Part shown: piece by piece, positions 10,118-17,423 of the stretch
How the letters are laid out: each line of letters opens with the position of its first letter
How positions within the stretch are numbered: the first letter of the stretch is position 1
DNA from: a virus
Direction: 5' to 3' (one strand)
Virus record (IMG/VR): IMGVR_UViG_3300035670_000113
Span: 1 to 64,000 of that record
Length of the DNA stretch: 64,000 nucleotides
The notes under the pieces: generated by a model
The model's database searches: none
What the model saw: the letters and a program-made list of their open reading frames with translations, nothing else
Told to the model about the DNA's origin: nothing
Made by a program: the position numbers and the translations under genes

Positions 10118-11107
10118 ATGATATTAGGAATTGATGTATCACACTGGGACGGAATTGTAAATTTTCAAAAAGCAATAGATGCTGGAGTTAAATTTGTAAT
10201 AATCAAGGCAATGGATGGAAAAGTAGAGACAAGATACTTTAGAGATAACTATGCTGGAGCTAGAAATGCTGGACTTATAGTTGGAGCATACCAGTGGTTA
10301 TACCCATCCAGCAAAATCAGTGCTGGAGGACAGGCAAGAGAGTTTATAAATCTTTTGAAAGGTTATCCAGTAGATATAGTTCCAGTTATTGACTTTGAGT
10401 GGACCAACTGGGGAGGTGCTCCAGCCAACCCAACAGAAAGCGACCTGAACGGTTACTGTGTTCCATTTGAGGCAGAGTATGGAACAAAGCCCATGATTTA
10501 TACTAGTGCCGGATACTGGAACCAGTACGGAAATGTAATGAATCAAGCATGGAAAGAATATCCATTGTGGGTAGCAAATTATGGGGTTAGTTATCCAATG
10601 ATACCAAGACCCTGGGACAGATTCAATTTCTGGCAGTTCTCGGCAAGTGGGGATGCACAGCTTTATGGAATTGACCCTAATGTAAAAAGAGCAGTGGATT
10701 TAGATTATTGGAACGGAACCTATGACGAACTTGTCAATTGGTGTAATTATGTTCCAGAAACAGGAGAAAATAATATGTACAAGTATTCAGCTACCATAGT
10801 AGCAGGAAAAGAATTTATTAATATTAGAGCTAGCAATACCATTGCTTCAGCAGATCTTGGGGACCTAGTAAATGGAGATGTTGCCAGAGGCGATGAACTG
10901 GTGGATTCCGCTAATGGAGACCAGTGGCTTCACATCAAGGAGACCAATAAACTAGGCCTAATAGATGGATGGATAGCGGTAAAGGTTGCTGGAGCTACAT
11001 ACAGTGTAGTTACAGTCAATACACCACCAGAAGCAGTAGAAACTATTACGTTCAATGTTACCACTTCCAGTGGAAAGACGGGAACAGCAACCATCGAACT
11101 AAAGTAG
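10118..11107 (+). CDS. endolysin, GH25 muramidase with C-terminal SH3-like domain
   Basis: The product is 329 aa. Residues 1-200 are a GH25 (lysozyme, N-acetylmuramidase) domain: GIDVSHWDG places Asp6, and IDFEW places Asp92 and Glu94, the expected catalytic carboxylates. Residues 220-295 form an SH3-like cell-wall binding domain (INIRASNT, GDELVDSANGDQWLHI, GWIAVKV). It cleaves the glycan backbone of Gram-positive peptidoglycan at lysis. There is no signal peptide, so it needs a holin, and candidates lie at 9986 and 11899. A strong hairpin lies just upstream of its start. Confidence 0.92.
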   Translation: MILGIDVSHWDGIVNFQKAIDAGVKFVIIKAMDGKVETRYFRDNYAGARNAGLIVGAYQWLYPSSKISAGGQAREFINLLKGYPVDIVPVIDFEWTNWGGAPANPTESDLNGYCVPFEAEYGTKPMIYTSAGYWNQYGNVMNQAWKEYPLWVANYGVSYPMIPRPWDRFNFWQFSASGDAQLYGIDPNVKRAVDLDYWNGTYDELVNWCNYVPETGENNMYKYSATIVAGKEFINIRASNTIASADLGDLVNGDVARGDELVDSANGDQWLHIKETNKLGLIDGWIAVKVAGATYSVVTVNTPPEAVETITFNVTTSSGKTGTATIELK

Positions 11108-11114
11108 GTAGATT

Positions 11115-11888
11115 ATGAGTTACACAGTAAATGTATTCATACAAGATACCTATGAAGACCTGAATCTGTATGTTTTAAAGCATGACTTTGAATCACCAGA
11201 TTGGGAATACTTTCCAAGAGTATGGAAAGATGTAAAAGACCTGCCACCAGAAAGATGGTATGGTCTTCCAGAAACTGAGAAGTTTCTAATATCAGACTTT
11301 CTCTCATTGACACCTGCATGGCAAAACTTCTGGTTTGGCCTGATGGTACACCACGCTAGAGGCCTCAATATACCAGAAGATAGGATGAAGAAAGAGTGGG
11401 CCAGCCTAACAGATGGTAGAAAAGCCTTTACCAACAAGAATGGTTCAGAAGAGAAAGCTGATTATATCAACGGAACAAATCTTGATAAAGAGCCTATAAG
11501 AAAAGAAGGTTTAAGCACTTGTGGAAATATAGTAAAAGCCCTGGGGGACCCAGAGATAAAATCTGGTGAGTTATGGGTTCCAGTAGAGTGCATAAATTAC
11601 AACGATGCGCCACCTCAAATAGAGGCAGTGGCTGATTTACGCCACTTAGTTCATGCAGCCACAATATGCAGACCGGAGCTAATTGATGACACTAAAACAG
11701 AACTTGCCCCTAATGGTAAATTCAGAGTAAATCCCTTCCCTAATTATGACTCTGGCAATGGTTCTAGAGTTCCCTATGTACCAGTTCCTATGATAGCAAA
11801 AGGCGGAATAAACTGGATAAAACTATCCAGACTAAGAAAGTTAACACCAGGTGAGCGCATACCCTCCCCCTATGTACCTGAGCGTTAA
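11115..11888 (+). CDS. conserved phage protein of unknown function
   Basis: The product is 257 aa, 7 bp after the endolysin. It is soluble-looking, Trp-rich (FPRVWKDVKDLPPERWYGLP; TPAWQNFWFGL) with a histidine pair HHARG and a LRHLVHAATICRPELI segment. No enzyme family is recognised. Its location between endolysin and the holin-like gene suggests a lysis or virion role, but the sequence does not show one. Confidence 0.5.
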   Translation: MSYTVNVFIQDTYEDLNLYVLKHDFESPDWEYFPRVWKDVKDLPPERWYGLPETEKFLISDFLSLTPAWQNFWFGLMVHHARGLNIPEDRMKKEWASLTDGRKAFTNKNGSEEKADYINGTNLDKEPIRKEGLSTCGNIVKALGDPEIKSGELWVPVECINYNDAPPQIEAVADLRHLVHAATICRPELIDDTKTELAPNGKFRVNPFPNYDSGNGSRVPYVPVPMIAKGGINWIKLSRLRKLTPGERIPSPYVPER

Positions 11889-11898
11889 GGAGATTATC

Positions 11899-12396
11899 AT
11901 GACAGAAAGAAAAGCCGGTAAAAGGAAATTGGATTGTATGACAGCAGACGAAGTAAAAGACTTGATAATAATGGCACTGCAGCCGCTGGTAGTACAGTTA
12001 ACTGATGCAATGGAACTGACAAAACAGAATGATAGAACCTTGAGGGGCAACAATGGAACCCCAGGAGTTTTAGCAAAACTGGACGTTGTAACCAATAAAA
12101 TGACATCCTTAGAGGAGAAAGTAGAAGAAGGGTCCAAGATGACCAGAGCTCTACAAGAATCCTTACAAATGCACGAAGATAAGGAATTCTCCTATCACGC
12201 AGACGTAAGTAAAAAGTTGGAAATATTGGAAACATTATTCACATCAGCTAACCTGAAGGCTAAAATACAAGAAGATAATAAGGATAATGCATGGCAATAC
12301 ATAGTAGAGAAGATGGTTTTCCCCATAGTAATACCAGGAATAGTTTTCATCCTATATACAGTCATGCCAAAGATATTCATTCTTCTGGATAAGTAA
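11899..12396 (+). CDS. holin-like protein: coiled coil with C-terminal membrane segment
   Basis: The 165-aa protein starts at ATG 11899 behind AAGGAGATTATC; an upstream in-frame ATG at 11851 lacks a site. It has a basic start, a long Leu/Glu/Lys coiled-coil middle (residues 30-130) and a single membrane helix near the C-terminus (VFPIVIPGIVFILYTV). This plan (coiled coil, then one C-terminal membrane span) is found in XhlA-type lysis proteins. It lies downstream of the endolysin and before a terminator. Holin assignment is inferred. Confidence 0.5.
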   Translation: MTERKAGKRKLDCMTADEVKDLIIMALQPLVVQLTDAMELTKQNDRTLRGNNGTPGVLAKLDVVTNKMTSLEEKVEEGSKMTRALQESLQMHEDKEFSYHADVSKKLEILETLFTSANLKAKIQEDNKDNAWQYIVEKMVFPIVIPGIVFILYTVMPKIFILLDK

Positions 12397-12410
12397 ATAC
12401 CAGGACATGA

Positions 12411-12442
12411 AAAAGAGACCTTTTAGGTCTCTTTTTTATTTA
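12411..12442 (+). terminator. intrinsic terminator of the tail/lysis operon
   Basis: AAAAGAGACC and GGTCTCTTTT pair with a five-base loop, followed by T-rich sequence. It lies 15 bp after the holin-like stop and ends the rightward structural operon. Confidence 0.85.
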
Positions 12443-12673
12443 ATACCGATATCGGCATATATAAAAAATAATTTTAAAAAATTTTTAACAATAACATCTT
12501 ATAATAAATGATTAATCACCGATATCGGACAATATTTTCAACATATGTGCTGCGTCTCTGGGGTACACACGGGGCGCATATCGTGTAGTAATCGGACAAT
12601 TTTTATCCGAATAGGGGGGGATTGCGTGTATGAATATGACAAACCTTACCCATAATGTCCTAATTAACTCTAT
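12443..12673. other. intergenic region with repeated CCGATATCGG palindromes
   Basis: There is no gene here. Two copies of the perfect palindrome CCGATATCGG lie at 12446 and 12519, 73 bp apart. The second is extended to ATCGGACAAT, which recurs at 12591 and there begins a TCGGA...TCCGA inverted repeat. The arrangement is compatible with protein binding sites or an origin or packaging-related region. The convergent end of two transcription units lies here. Confidence 0.5.
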
Positions 12674-12704
12674 AAAAAAACGGGAGGGATTAACTCCCTC
12701 CCGT
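12674..12704 (-). terminator. intrinsic terminator of leftward operon
   Basis: On the minus strand ACGGGAGGGA pairs with TCCCTCCCGT across a five-base loop and is followed by a run of seven T. It lies 8 bp beyond the 35-aa ORF stop. Confidence 0.85.
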
Positions 12705-12711
12705 TATACCA

Positions 12712-12819
12712 TTAGAATTTCAATCCGTTGAAGAGCGTTGAAAATATCGGAGCAACTACCCAGTAATAAGCGGCAAGTCCGATGACGGCCACGAACAAAG
12801 CAAGCAAAAGTTTAGCCAT
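12712..12819 (-). CDS. 35-aa single-pass membrane micropeptide
   Basis: An ATG at 12819 behind AAGGATCC opens a 35-aa ORF of the form MAKLLLALFVAVIGLAAYYW, then PIFSTLFNGLKF. It has one membrane helix with Lys3 at the N-side. It is the last gene of the leftward operon. It could be a small toxin, holin-like or accessory membrane peptide; nothing decides between them. Confidence 0.5.
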   Translation of the reverse strand: MAKLLLALFVAVIGLAAYYWVVAPIFSTLFNGLKF

Positions 12820-12843
12820 TGTAGGATCCTTCCATGTGCGGGT

Positions 12844-12868
12844 GAGGGAGGGGTATTGCCCCTCCCTC
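12844..12868 (-). repeat. intercistronic G/C hairpin
   Basis: A perfect ten-base inverted repeat, GAGGGAGGGG and CCCCTCCCTC, with a TATTG loop lies between the two leftward genes. There is no U-run. It is similar to hairpins at 10079, 12680 and 21221. Confidence 0.7.
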
Positions 12869-12877
12869 GATAGTTGA

Positions 12878-13303
12878 TTAGAATTCCGTGACAGAGGCTT
12901 TTTTATCGCCCGATCCCGTCACCTTGCCGTTTGCATCACGGGTGACAAACTTGTCAAGAGGCGTCACTTCAATTTCAGTGATACCCTCGATGGCAGATTT
13001 CAGGGCGACGGCCTGATTCGCACGGGCAAGCAATTCCTTGCGAGTCTTGCGATACATCACCTTCTTACCTTGCTCGGGATGCTCGAATTCGAATTCGAAC
13101 ACGTCACCTTCTTTGCCCTTGCTCATGGCGGTGATGATGGAGGGAGTGTCTTTGTATGCGCCCTCCGATGTGATTTTCATGTCCACAAGGCGGACCACGG
13201 CCGCAGGGATTGCGCCCGTCAGGGCGGTTCGTTTTGTGCCTTCAACTTTAACCAGTGTCCCGGTTAGGAAGATGATTTTACCGCTTTCAAGTGTTGCATG
13301 CAT
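12878..13303 (-). CDS. 141-aa protein of unknown function in GC-rich leftward operon
   Basis: The start is placed at ATG 13303 (MHATLESGKIIFLTG), with GAGGA five bases upstream; a longer frame to 13360 has no site. The protein is soluble, has a beta-rich N-terminal half, FEFEFEHPEQGKKVMYRK in the middle, an alpha segment (ELLARANQAVALKSAIEGI) and a Gly/Asp/Lys-rich C-terminus. It could be a virion head-like or DNA-binding protein, but no family is recognised. Codon use is markedly GC-richer than its neighbours (GCG, CCC, GGC), pointing to separate ancestry or strong expression. Confidence 0.55.
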   Translation of the reverse strand: MHATLESGKIIFLTGTLVKVEGTKRTALTGAIPAAVVRLVDMKITSEGAYKDTPSIITAMSKGKEGDVFEFEFEHPEQGKKVMYRKTRKELLARANQAVALKSAIEGITEIEVTPLDKFVTRDANGKVTGSGDKKASVTEF

Positions 13304-13489
13304 GATTATCCTCTTTTCTTTGTAACTATCCTCTTGCGTAGGATTAACTTTGTCCCTCACACTAGAGGGGTTAAGGTGTGTACTACGCTATTCAATTCCA
13401 CGGCCCGGTTTAGCAAAGACTCACCTGCCGTGCCTTCCCCCCATTTGCCGGTTCTCCCCTCACGCCCCGACCGTAGCGTAGACTTCCGT

Positions 13490-13513
13490 CCCGGTCCCCT
13501 TCCCCCTCACCCC
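13490..13513 (-). promoter_or_regulatory. possible G-quadruplex at 5' end of leftward mRNA
   Basis: On the minus strand four G-runs (4, 5, 4 and 3) are separated by loops of 3, 2 and 3 bases: GGGG-TGA-GGGGG-AA-GGGG-ACC-GGG. This meets the usual G3+N1-7 rule. It starts about 6 nt after the predicted transcription start of the leftward operon. Confidence 0.5.
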
Positions 13514-13525
13514 TCAACAATGCCC

Positions 13526-13554
13526 ATTATAAGAGATGCCTCTCTCTGTGTCAA
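13526..13554 (-). promoter_or_regulatory. consensus sigma70 promoter for leftward operon
   Basis: The minus strand reads TTGACA (13554-13549), a 17-bp spacer, then TATAAT (13531-13526). The expected start is near 13519, leaving a GC-rich leader of about 215 nt before the ATG at 13303. Confidence 0.85.
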
Positions 13555-13885
13555 GAGGCAATTTACCTTAAATTTTCTATTACAAATGTTAAAGAATCTA
13601 TTACTTTCATAATTATAAGAATTATATGATTTATTAACATACTACACGAATGTTAATAATTATGATAAAAGTGACGTTTTTTAACGTTCGATTATGCGAA
13701 ATTGTATCATTGTACATCAACCTTAAAGAATCCCCCCACGCCTTGCAATGGGGGTATAATCACCCCTGAAATGGGCTTATAGGGCATGTGTGCTCCCTGC
13801 TACCCCTCTCTCTATTGTGAAATGTAGGTAAATGCGTGTCCAAATTAACCCAAAAAATCCGGTCTTCGGGTCCGAAGAGGATAAC
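13555..13885. other. AT-rich intergenic region upstream of the accessory operon
   Basis: No gene is seen. It is an AT-rich stretch (13560-13720) followed by a GGGG-TATAATCA-CCCC inverted repeat at 13751-13766 and ACGTT-TTTT-AACGT near 13672. The region lies between divergent operons and must contain the start signals of the 13.9-34.3 kb transcript. A TATAAT at 13755 has no good -35 partner, so the rightward promoter remains undefined. Confidence 0.4.
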
Positions 13886-14395
13886 ATGAATGACACAGAG
13901 TTACAAAATGAAGTACTTAAAGAGATGAAACGTCTCTTTGATGTATCCAGGGGTTGTGGACTCATTCCTGATGCTCCTGTAAAGGTTAGTGTACTATTTG
14001 ACCTCAGGGGACATACAGGCGGTTGGGCCATTAGACGAGGTACAGACCTCTCTATTAGGTTCAATATGGATATTCTCAGGGAAAATAGCCACTCATTCAT
14101 TCGAGAGATTGTTCCTCATGAGGTTGCTCACATCATTACCTACATCATGGGCCTGTATGATGCACATCATGGTAAAGAGTGGCAGGACGTTTGCTGGAAA
14201 ATTGGATATGCTCCAAGCAGGTGTCACAATTTTGATACTACTCCAGCCAGAAAAAGCTCACCTAGAAATACCAGAGTTTTGTGTGAGGCATCATGTGGCT
14301 GTCAAACCTATGTGAGTAGCATCACCCTCAAAAAGGTGAGAGTTTGGAAATGTGGTAAACACAATGTGGACGTTACCCTAACCCCGATCCTATAG
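13886..14395 (+). CDS. SprT-like metalloprotease
   Basis: The 169-aa protein starts at ATG 13886 behind GAAGAGG; an upstream ATG at 13832 is less likely. HEVAH (residues 78-82) with a further His pair at 94-95 (YDAHHGKEW) fits the SprT/Spartan zinc-protease motif. The C-terminal 50 residues carry Cys and His that look like the SprT zinc ribbon (CEASCGCQTY, WKCGKH). Relatives cleave DNA-protein crosslinks; substrate and role in a phage are unknown. It is the first gene of the accessory operon. Confidence 0.85.
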   Translation: MNDTELQNEVLKEMKRLFDVSRGCGLIPDAPVKVSVLFDLRGHTGGWAIRRGTDLSIRFNMDILRENSHSFIREIVPHEVAHIITYIMGLYDAHHGKEWQDVCWKIGYAPSRCHNFDTTPARKSSPRNTRVLCEASCGCQTYVSSITLKKVRVWKCGKHNVDVTLTPIL

Positions 14396-14404
14396 GAGAT
14401 CAAA

Positions 14405-14641
14405 ATGTGTGAAGAATGTGAATATCAGATTCTGGAAGAGGTTATGAGAATCCCTAGACACTTGGTCCGTGAAATCAGGGATGATGGGCGTGTTAAAAGC
14501 ATGAATGATGCAACAGATGTAGATGACCTCTATCTTGTTGCTGTTCTTTCAGGCGGAACCATGATCGACATTACAAAAAAGGTAATCTCTTTTGAAAGGG
14601 ATTACTTTATTATCAGCCAATACGTGAGAGGCGATCTATAA
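14405..14641 (+). CDS. 78-aa hypothetical protein
   Basis: The ATG follows AGGAGATCAAA. The sequence opens MCEECEYQILEEV, a Cys-x-x-Cys near the start, then mostly alpha/beta with no recognised domain. It overlaps the next start by one base, so it is translationally coupled. Confidence 0.5.
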   Translation: MCEECEYQILEEVMRIPRHLVREIRDDGRVKSMNDATDVDDLYLVAVLSGGTMIDITKKVISFERDYFIISQYVRGDL

Positions 14642-15198
14642 TGGACACCACAGATAAAACAGGTATTCCATACCCTGAAAATGGTTTTTCATTTGAGCAG
14701 TTTGCTGCTCTGAAGAATGTCTTAAAACCAGGACAGGCAGTAAAAATTCAGATGCAGACTGATGGTAGTCTGCATATCTTTTTCGAGCACAAAACGGGAA
14801 AAAAGACACAGTCTACCAGACTCAGGAACGATCTGTTTCTTAGGGACACCTATCAACCAGTGAGGGCTTCAGGCCTTTACATGGGAATCAGTGGAGGACC
14901 TGCTGATACCAGTGCGCTGGAATCAAGGAAATATAAAAAGCCTATTGATAAAAATAAGAGGCACGCCCACAAAATGGAGGTGGAAACTGTAAAATTTCTC
15001 GCTCAGGAGGCTATCTCGAGTGAGGAGGCTGATGTTAAACAGGCTGTAACTGGGTACGAAAGATTTTGGGTCAGAGAGTATTATTGTGGTGAACTGAAAG
15101 TTTTCTCACAACTATCTGACATTAATAAAATCATCAAGATCGAATATCATGGAAAAATGTACTACATGGACCAGGATGAACCTCTGGTATCATTCTAG
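14641..15198 (+). CDS. 185-aa hypothetical protein
   Basis: It begins on the final base of the previous stop. It has a soluble N-terminal half (FEQFAALKNVLKPGQAVKIQM), a Gly-rich loop GLYMGISGGPAD and a Lys/His-rich segment. No catalytic signature is recognised. Confidence 0.5.
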   Translation: MDTTDKTGIPYPENGFSFEQFAALKNVLKPGQAVKIQMQTDGSLHIFFEHKTGKKTQSTRLRNDLFLRDTYQPVRASGLYMGISGGPADTSALESRKYKKPIDKNKRHAHKMEVETVKFLAQEAISSEEADVKQAVTGYERFWVREYYCGELKVFSQLSDINKIIKIEYHGKMYYMDQDEPLVSF

Positions 15199-15211
15199 GA
15201 TTAAGGAAAAA

Positions 15212-15460
15212 ATGAGTAAACTTGATGAGATCACATTCTTCCTAAATGCTCTTGCTCTTATTTCTACGGATAAAACTTTAGAGGAGATCCATGGGATTAT
15301 AGTCATTTTCCCAATCTCGTGGGTGATGGAGGTAGAAGAGAGGGATTGCACTGGGATGGCAGACTATGTGAAAGATGTGTGGACACTACATTATCCGTTC
15401 CGTATTGATCTGTGGGTAAATTCTGATTTTGCTATTACTCTCTGGATGGAGAGTGATTAG
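15212..15460 (+). CDS. 82-aa hypothetical protein
   Basis: The start is set at ATG 15212 (MSKLDEITFFLNALAL) behind TTAAGGAAAA; the longer frame overlaps the previous gene without a site. The protein is acidic, partly hydrophobic and Trp-rich. Function is unknown. Confidence 0.45.
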   Translation: MSKLDEITFFLNALALISTDKTLEEIHGIIVIFPISWVMEVEERDCTGMADYVKDVWTLHYPFRIDLWVNSDFAITLWMESD

Positions 15461-15482
15461 TATCTGAAAAAGGAGATATAAA

Positions 15483-15641
15483 ATGGATAGGCTTGAACGG
15501 AAGCACGTAAGAGACATGGTCAAGAGCGTACTTGGAAACGAGTACGTGACCGCAATGTGCAACTTTCTCGTAAGTTTCTCTCAGGGCACTTTCGGGACTG
15601 ATTACGAAGCTGCTCTGAAAAAGGTGTTCCTGGGAGGGTAA
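15483..15641 (+). CDS. 52-aa hypothetical protein
   Basis: A short ORF with an excellent AAGGAGATATAAA site, MDRLERKHVRDMVKSVLG..., predicted helical and basic. It is followed one base later by another small gene. No function can be assigned. Confidence 0.5.
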   Translation: MDRLERKHVRDMVKSVLGNEYVTAMCNFLVSFSQGTFGTDYEAALKKVFLGG

Positions 15642-15642
15642 A

Positions 15643-15807
15643 ATGTTGCACAGACAGAAACAGAGTTGGGGTAAGTGGCTGGTAAAGCTGATCCTTCTTC
15701 TTAATGCTGAGGGATTTGAGCTCAGTGATGTGTCTATGGGTAAGGTAAAGGGTCTCTTTGAGGCAGGGTTTAGTCCTAAAGAGGCGTTGCGAAGGCTGTA
15801 CATTTAA
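15643..15807 (+). CDS. 54-aa hypothetical protein
   Basis: A short ORF starting MLHRQKQSWGKWLVKLIL, with GGGAGG three to eight bases upstream. It has a basic N-terminus, a hydrophobic LILLLNAEGFEL segment and a C-terminal amphipathic helix. The paired layout with the previous 52-aa ORF suggests two small partner proteins. Confidence 0.45.
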   Translation: MLHRQKQSWGKWLVKLILLLNAEGFELSDVSMGKVKGLFEAGFSPKEALRRLYI

Positions 15808-15935
15808 CCTTCGAGTCGTATTGCCAGAAACGGCATAACTTTTCTATCCAAAAAACTCAAGATCTTATATCAGGCAGGTGTCCTGAGGAGGTGTGACATG
15901 TAAAATATATCTAAATAGAAAATATAAGGATCTGA

Positions 15936-15970
15936 AAAGGCACTCTGAAAAGAGTGCCTTTACCTTTTAA
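15936..15970 (+). terminator. intrinsic terminator-like hairpin
   Basis: AAAGGCACTCT and AGAGTGCCTTT form a perfect 11-bp stem closed by a GAAA loop, followed by ACCTTTTAA. It lies between the small ORFs and the PrsW-like gene and may attenuate the long transcript. Confidence 0.7.
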
Positions 15971-15984
15971 TAGAGGCTATAATA

Positions 15985-16446
15985 ATGGATAAAATTAAAA
16001 TTCTTGGATCTGTTGCTGCTGGTGGAGTAGCACTAGGATTAGTAGGAGAAGTAAACTACTATCTGGTGCAAGAGTTCTCCAAAGAGGTAGCATCAGTTTT
16101 TATGTCACCTTTTCTGGAAGAGCCACTGAAAAGAGGTATTAATAAAGTTTCCGTGTTCAGTACTGTTATCTTTTCAGTGATTGAGAATATCCAGTACACA
16201 ACGTGGTCTGACAGGCCGCTGGAGACCTTTGTAGTAAGATGTTTACTCACAACTCCAATGCACATCATGTCATCGAAATATAAAATGTGGATCGGAATAG
16301 CATCTCACGTACTTTTTAACGCAATGGCAGTAAATCACCTGCCAGTGGGATTATTGGCAGTATTTGTTTACACTCAACTCGCCCTACATCTCTACAGGGC
16401 GAGAAAATTAAAAAGAATGGAGAAGGAAAATGTTTCAGACAGTTGA
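15985..16446 (+). CDS. PrsW-like intramembrane protease
   Basis: A 153-aa multi-spanning membrane protein. Conserved features of the PrsW superfamily are visible: the glutamate pair FLEEPLKRG (Glu45, Glu46, Lys49), FSVIENIQY (Glu67, Asn68), Arg85 and His93 (CLLTTPMHIM), and His108 (ASHVLFNA). PrsW proteases cut membrane or anti-sigma factors within the bilayer; the phage target is unknown. It is shorter than bacterial PrsW. The SD is AGAGG. It lies upstream of the papain-like and amidoligase-like genes. Confidence 0.65.
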   Translation: MDKIKILGSVAAGGVALGLVGEVNYYLVQEFSKEVASVFMSPFLEEPLKRGINKVSVFSTVIFSVIENIQYTTWSDRPLETFVVRCLLTTPMHIMSSKYKMWIGIASHVLFNAMAVNHLPVGLLAVFVYTQLALHLYRARKLKRMEKENVSDS

Positions 16447-16711
16447 GACAAAAGGGGTAAGTCGCCTCTATGCCAAACAGGGAAAAAGGCGTATGATGCT
16501 TCTCTGTGGGGCAAGTTTTGAGAAACTTGTTGCTGTACAGCACAAACTGAAAAAGGGACAAGAGTTCAGCGTTGGATTGCTGGAGGAAGGGGATATTCAC
16601 TTATTTACAGTGAGTATCGCTGATATCTGTGTCTTTCTTGATTCGGATAAAGAAAAGGCCGAGAGATTCTGTAATAAACTCAATGAAAGACTTAAAAGTT
16701 TTGAGAGGTAA
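16430..16711 (+). CDS. 93-aa hypothetical protein
   Basis: The start at 16430 overlaps the PrsW-like stop by 17 bases. The protein has KQGKRRMMLLCGASFEKLVAVQ and a conserved-looking LLEEGDIHLFTVSIADICVF strand pair. No family is recognised. Overlap suggests it is translated together with the protease. Confidence 0.45.
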   Translation: MFQTVETKGVSRLYAKQGKRRMMLLCGASFEKLVAVQHKLKKGQEFSVGLLEEGDIHLFTVSIADICVFLDSDKEKAERFCNKLNERLKSFER

Positions 16712-16713
16712 AA

Positions 16714-17124
16714 ATGGATCTCGATACAGCATTAACAGAGTTGGGAAAGATTCCCAATATTAACTCTGGAGGGTGTGGTCTAGTTGCTTTAGCTCTGTAC
16801 AGAATGTTGGAGCGAAAACCAAAAATATTCGCAGTATACGAGTTTCCATCAGAGGTAAATAAGTGGATACCTTATCACTTATTTATTGAGTATGATTCCT
16901 CAGTAATTGATGCTGAAGGAATCTGGCATGATGGGTGGTATCCACATGAGGAGGATCTTTATGTGGCTGAGGAAAGTTTGGTAGTAGTAGAGATTGAAGA
17001 ATCTCTACTACTAAAAATGCTGAACGGGCAAACTCGTGGATCGTGGAATAGTATGTTTGAGCGTGAAAAATATTTCAGAAAAATTGAAGAGATATGTGGT
17101 GTATCTCTCTTGGAGGTAGTATGA
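16714..17124 (+). CDS. papain-like cysteine protease/transglutaminase-fold protein
   Basis: The product is 136 aa. The triad-like pattern is Cys21 in NSGGCGLVALALYRML, His55 in PYHLFIEY, Asp67 in SVIDAEGIW. This spacing is typical of small papain-fold proteins. It could hydrolyse or transfer amide bonds, which fits the amide-ligase neighbourhood, but a purely structural role is possible. It precedes a zinc-fused amidoligase by two genes. No signal peptide. Confidence 0.55.
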   Translation: MDLDTALTELGKIPNINSGGCGLVALALYRMLERKPKIFAVYEFPSEVNKWIPYHLFIEYDSSVIDAEGIWHDGWYPHEEDLYVAEESLVVVEIEESLLLKMLNGQTRGSWNSMFEREKYFRKIEEICGVSLLEVV

Positions 17125-17423
17125 ATATATACGTATGTGAATATTTTGCGGATAATGCTACAGGGCATGTCACATTCGTATGTGAGGAAGACCATCTTCC
17201 TCACGTGTCATTTCATGGGCTTAAAATCATTACAGATAAAGTCCAAACAGATTTGTTTAGGAGATACAAAAACGAGCATAAAGATTGTCCAGACTCTCCG
17301 ATTGATGGAATTTACATCCTTTTTAAAGGGATCTCAGAGAGACCCTACGTGAAATTTCTTGTAATAATGGATACATTCTTTTACCATGAAATCGAAGGAG
17401 AAATATCATGCCATACTATCTAG
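17121..17423 (+). CDS. 100-aa hypothetical protein
   Basis: The start is set at ATG 17121 overlapping the previous stop (ATGA). It opens MNIYVCEYFADNATGHVTFV, then a His/Asp-containing soluble domain with ISERPYVKFLVIMDT. No motif decides a function. It overlaps the following gene by 16 bases. Confidence 0.45.
   Translation: MNIYVCEYFADNATGHVTFVCEEDHLPHVSFHGLKIITDKVQTDLFRRYKNEHKDCPDSPIDGIYILFKGISERPYVKFLVIMDTFFYHEIEGEISCHTI

Noticed and set aside
13038-13325. Plus-strand frames opposite the 141-aa leftward gene
   Set aside because: Shadow frames; the minus frame has a promoter, ribosome site and terminator.
13298-13612. Plus-strand open frame across the leftward leader
   Set aside because: It lies over the leftward promoter and G-rich leader, lacks a ribosome site and is Pro/Arg-biased by composition.
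13751-13766. TATAAT at 13755 as the promoter of the accessory operon
   Set aside because: No -35 hexamer at 17 bp; the box is part of a GGGG/CCCC inverted repeat.
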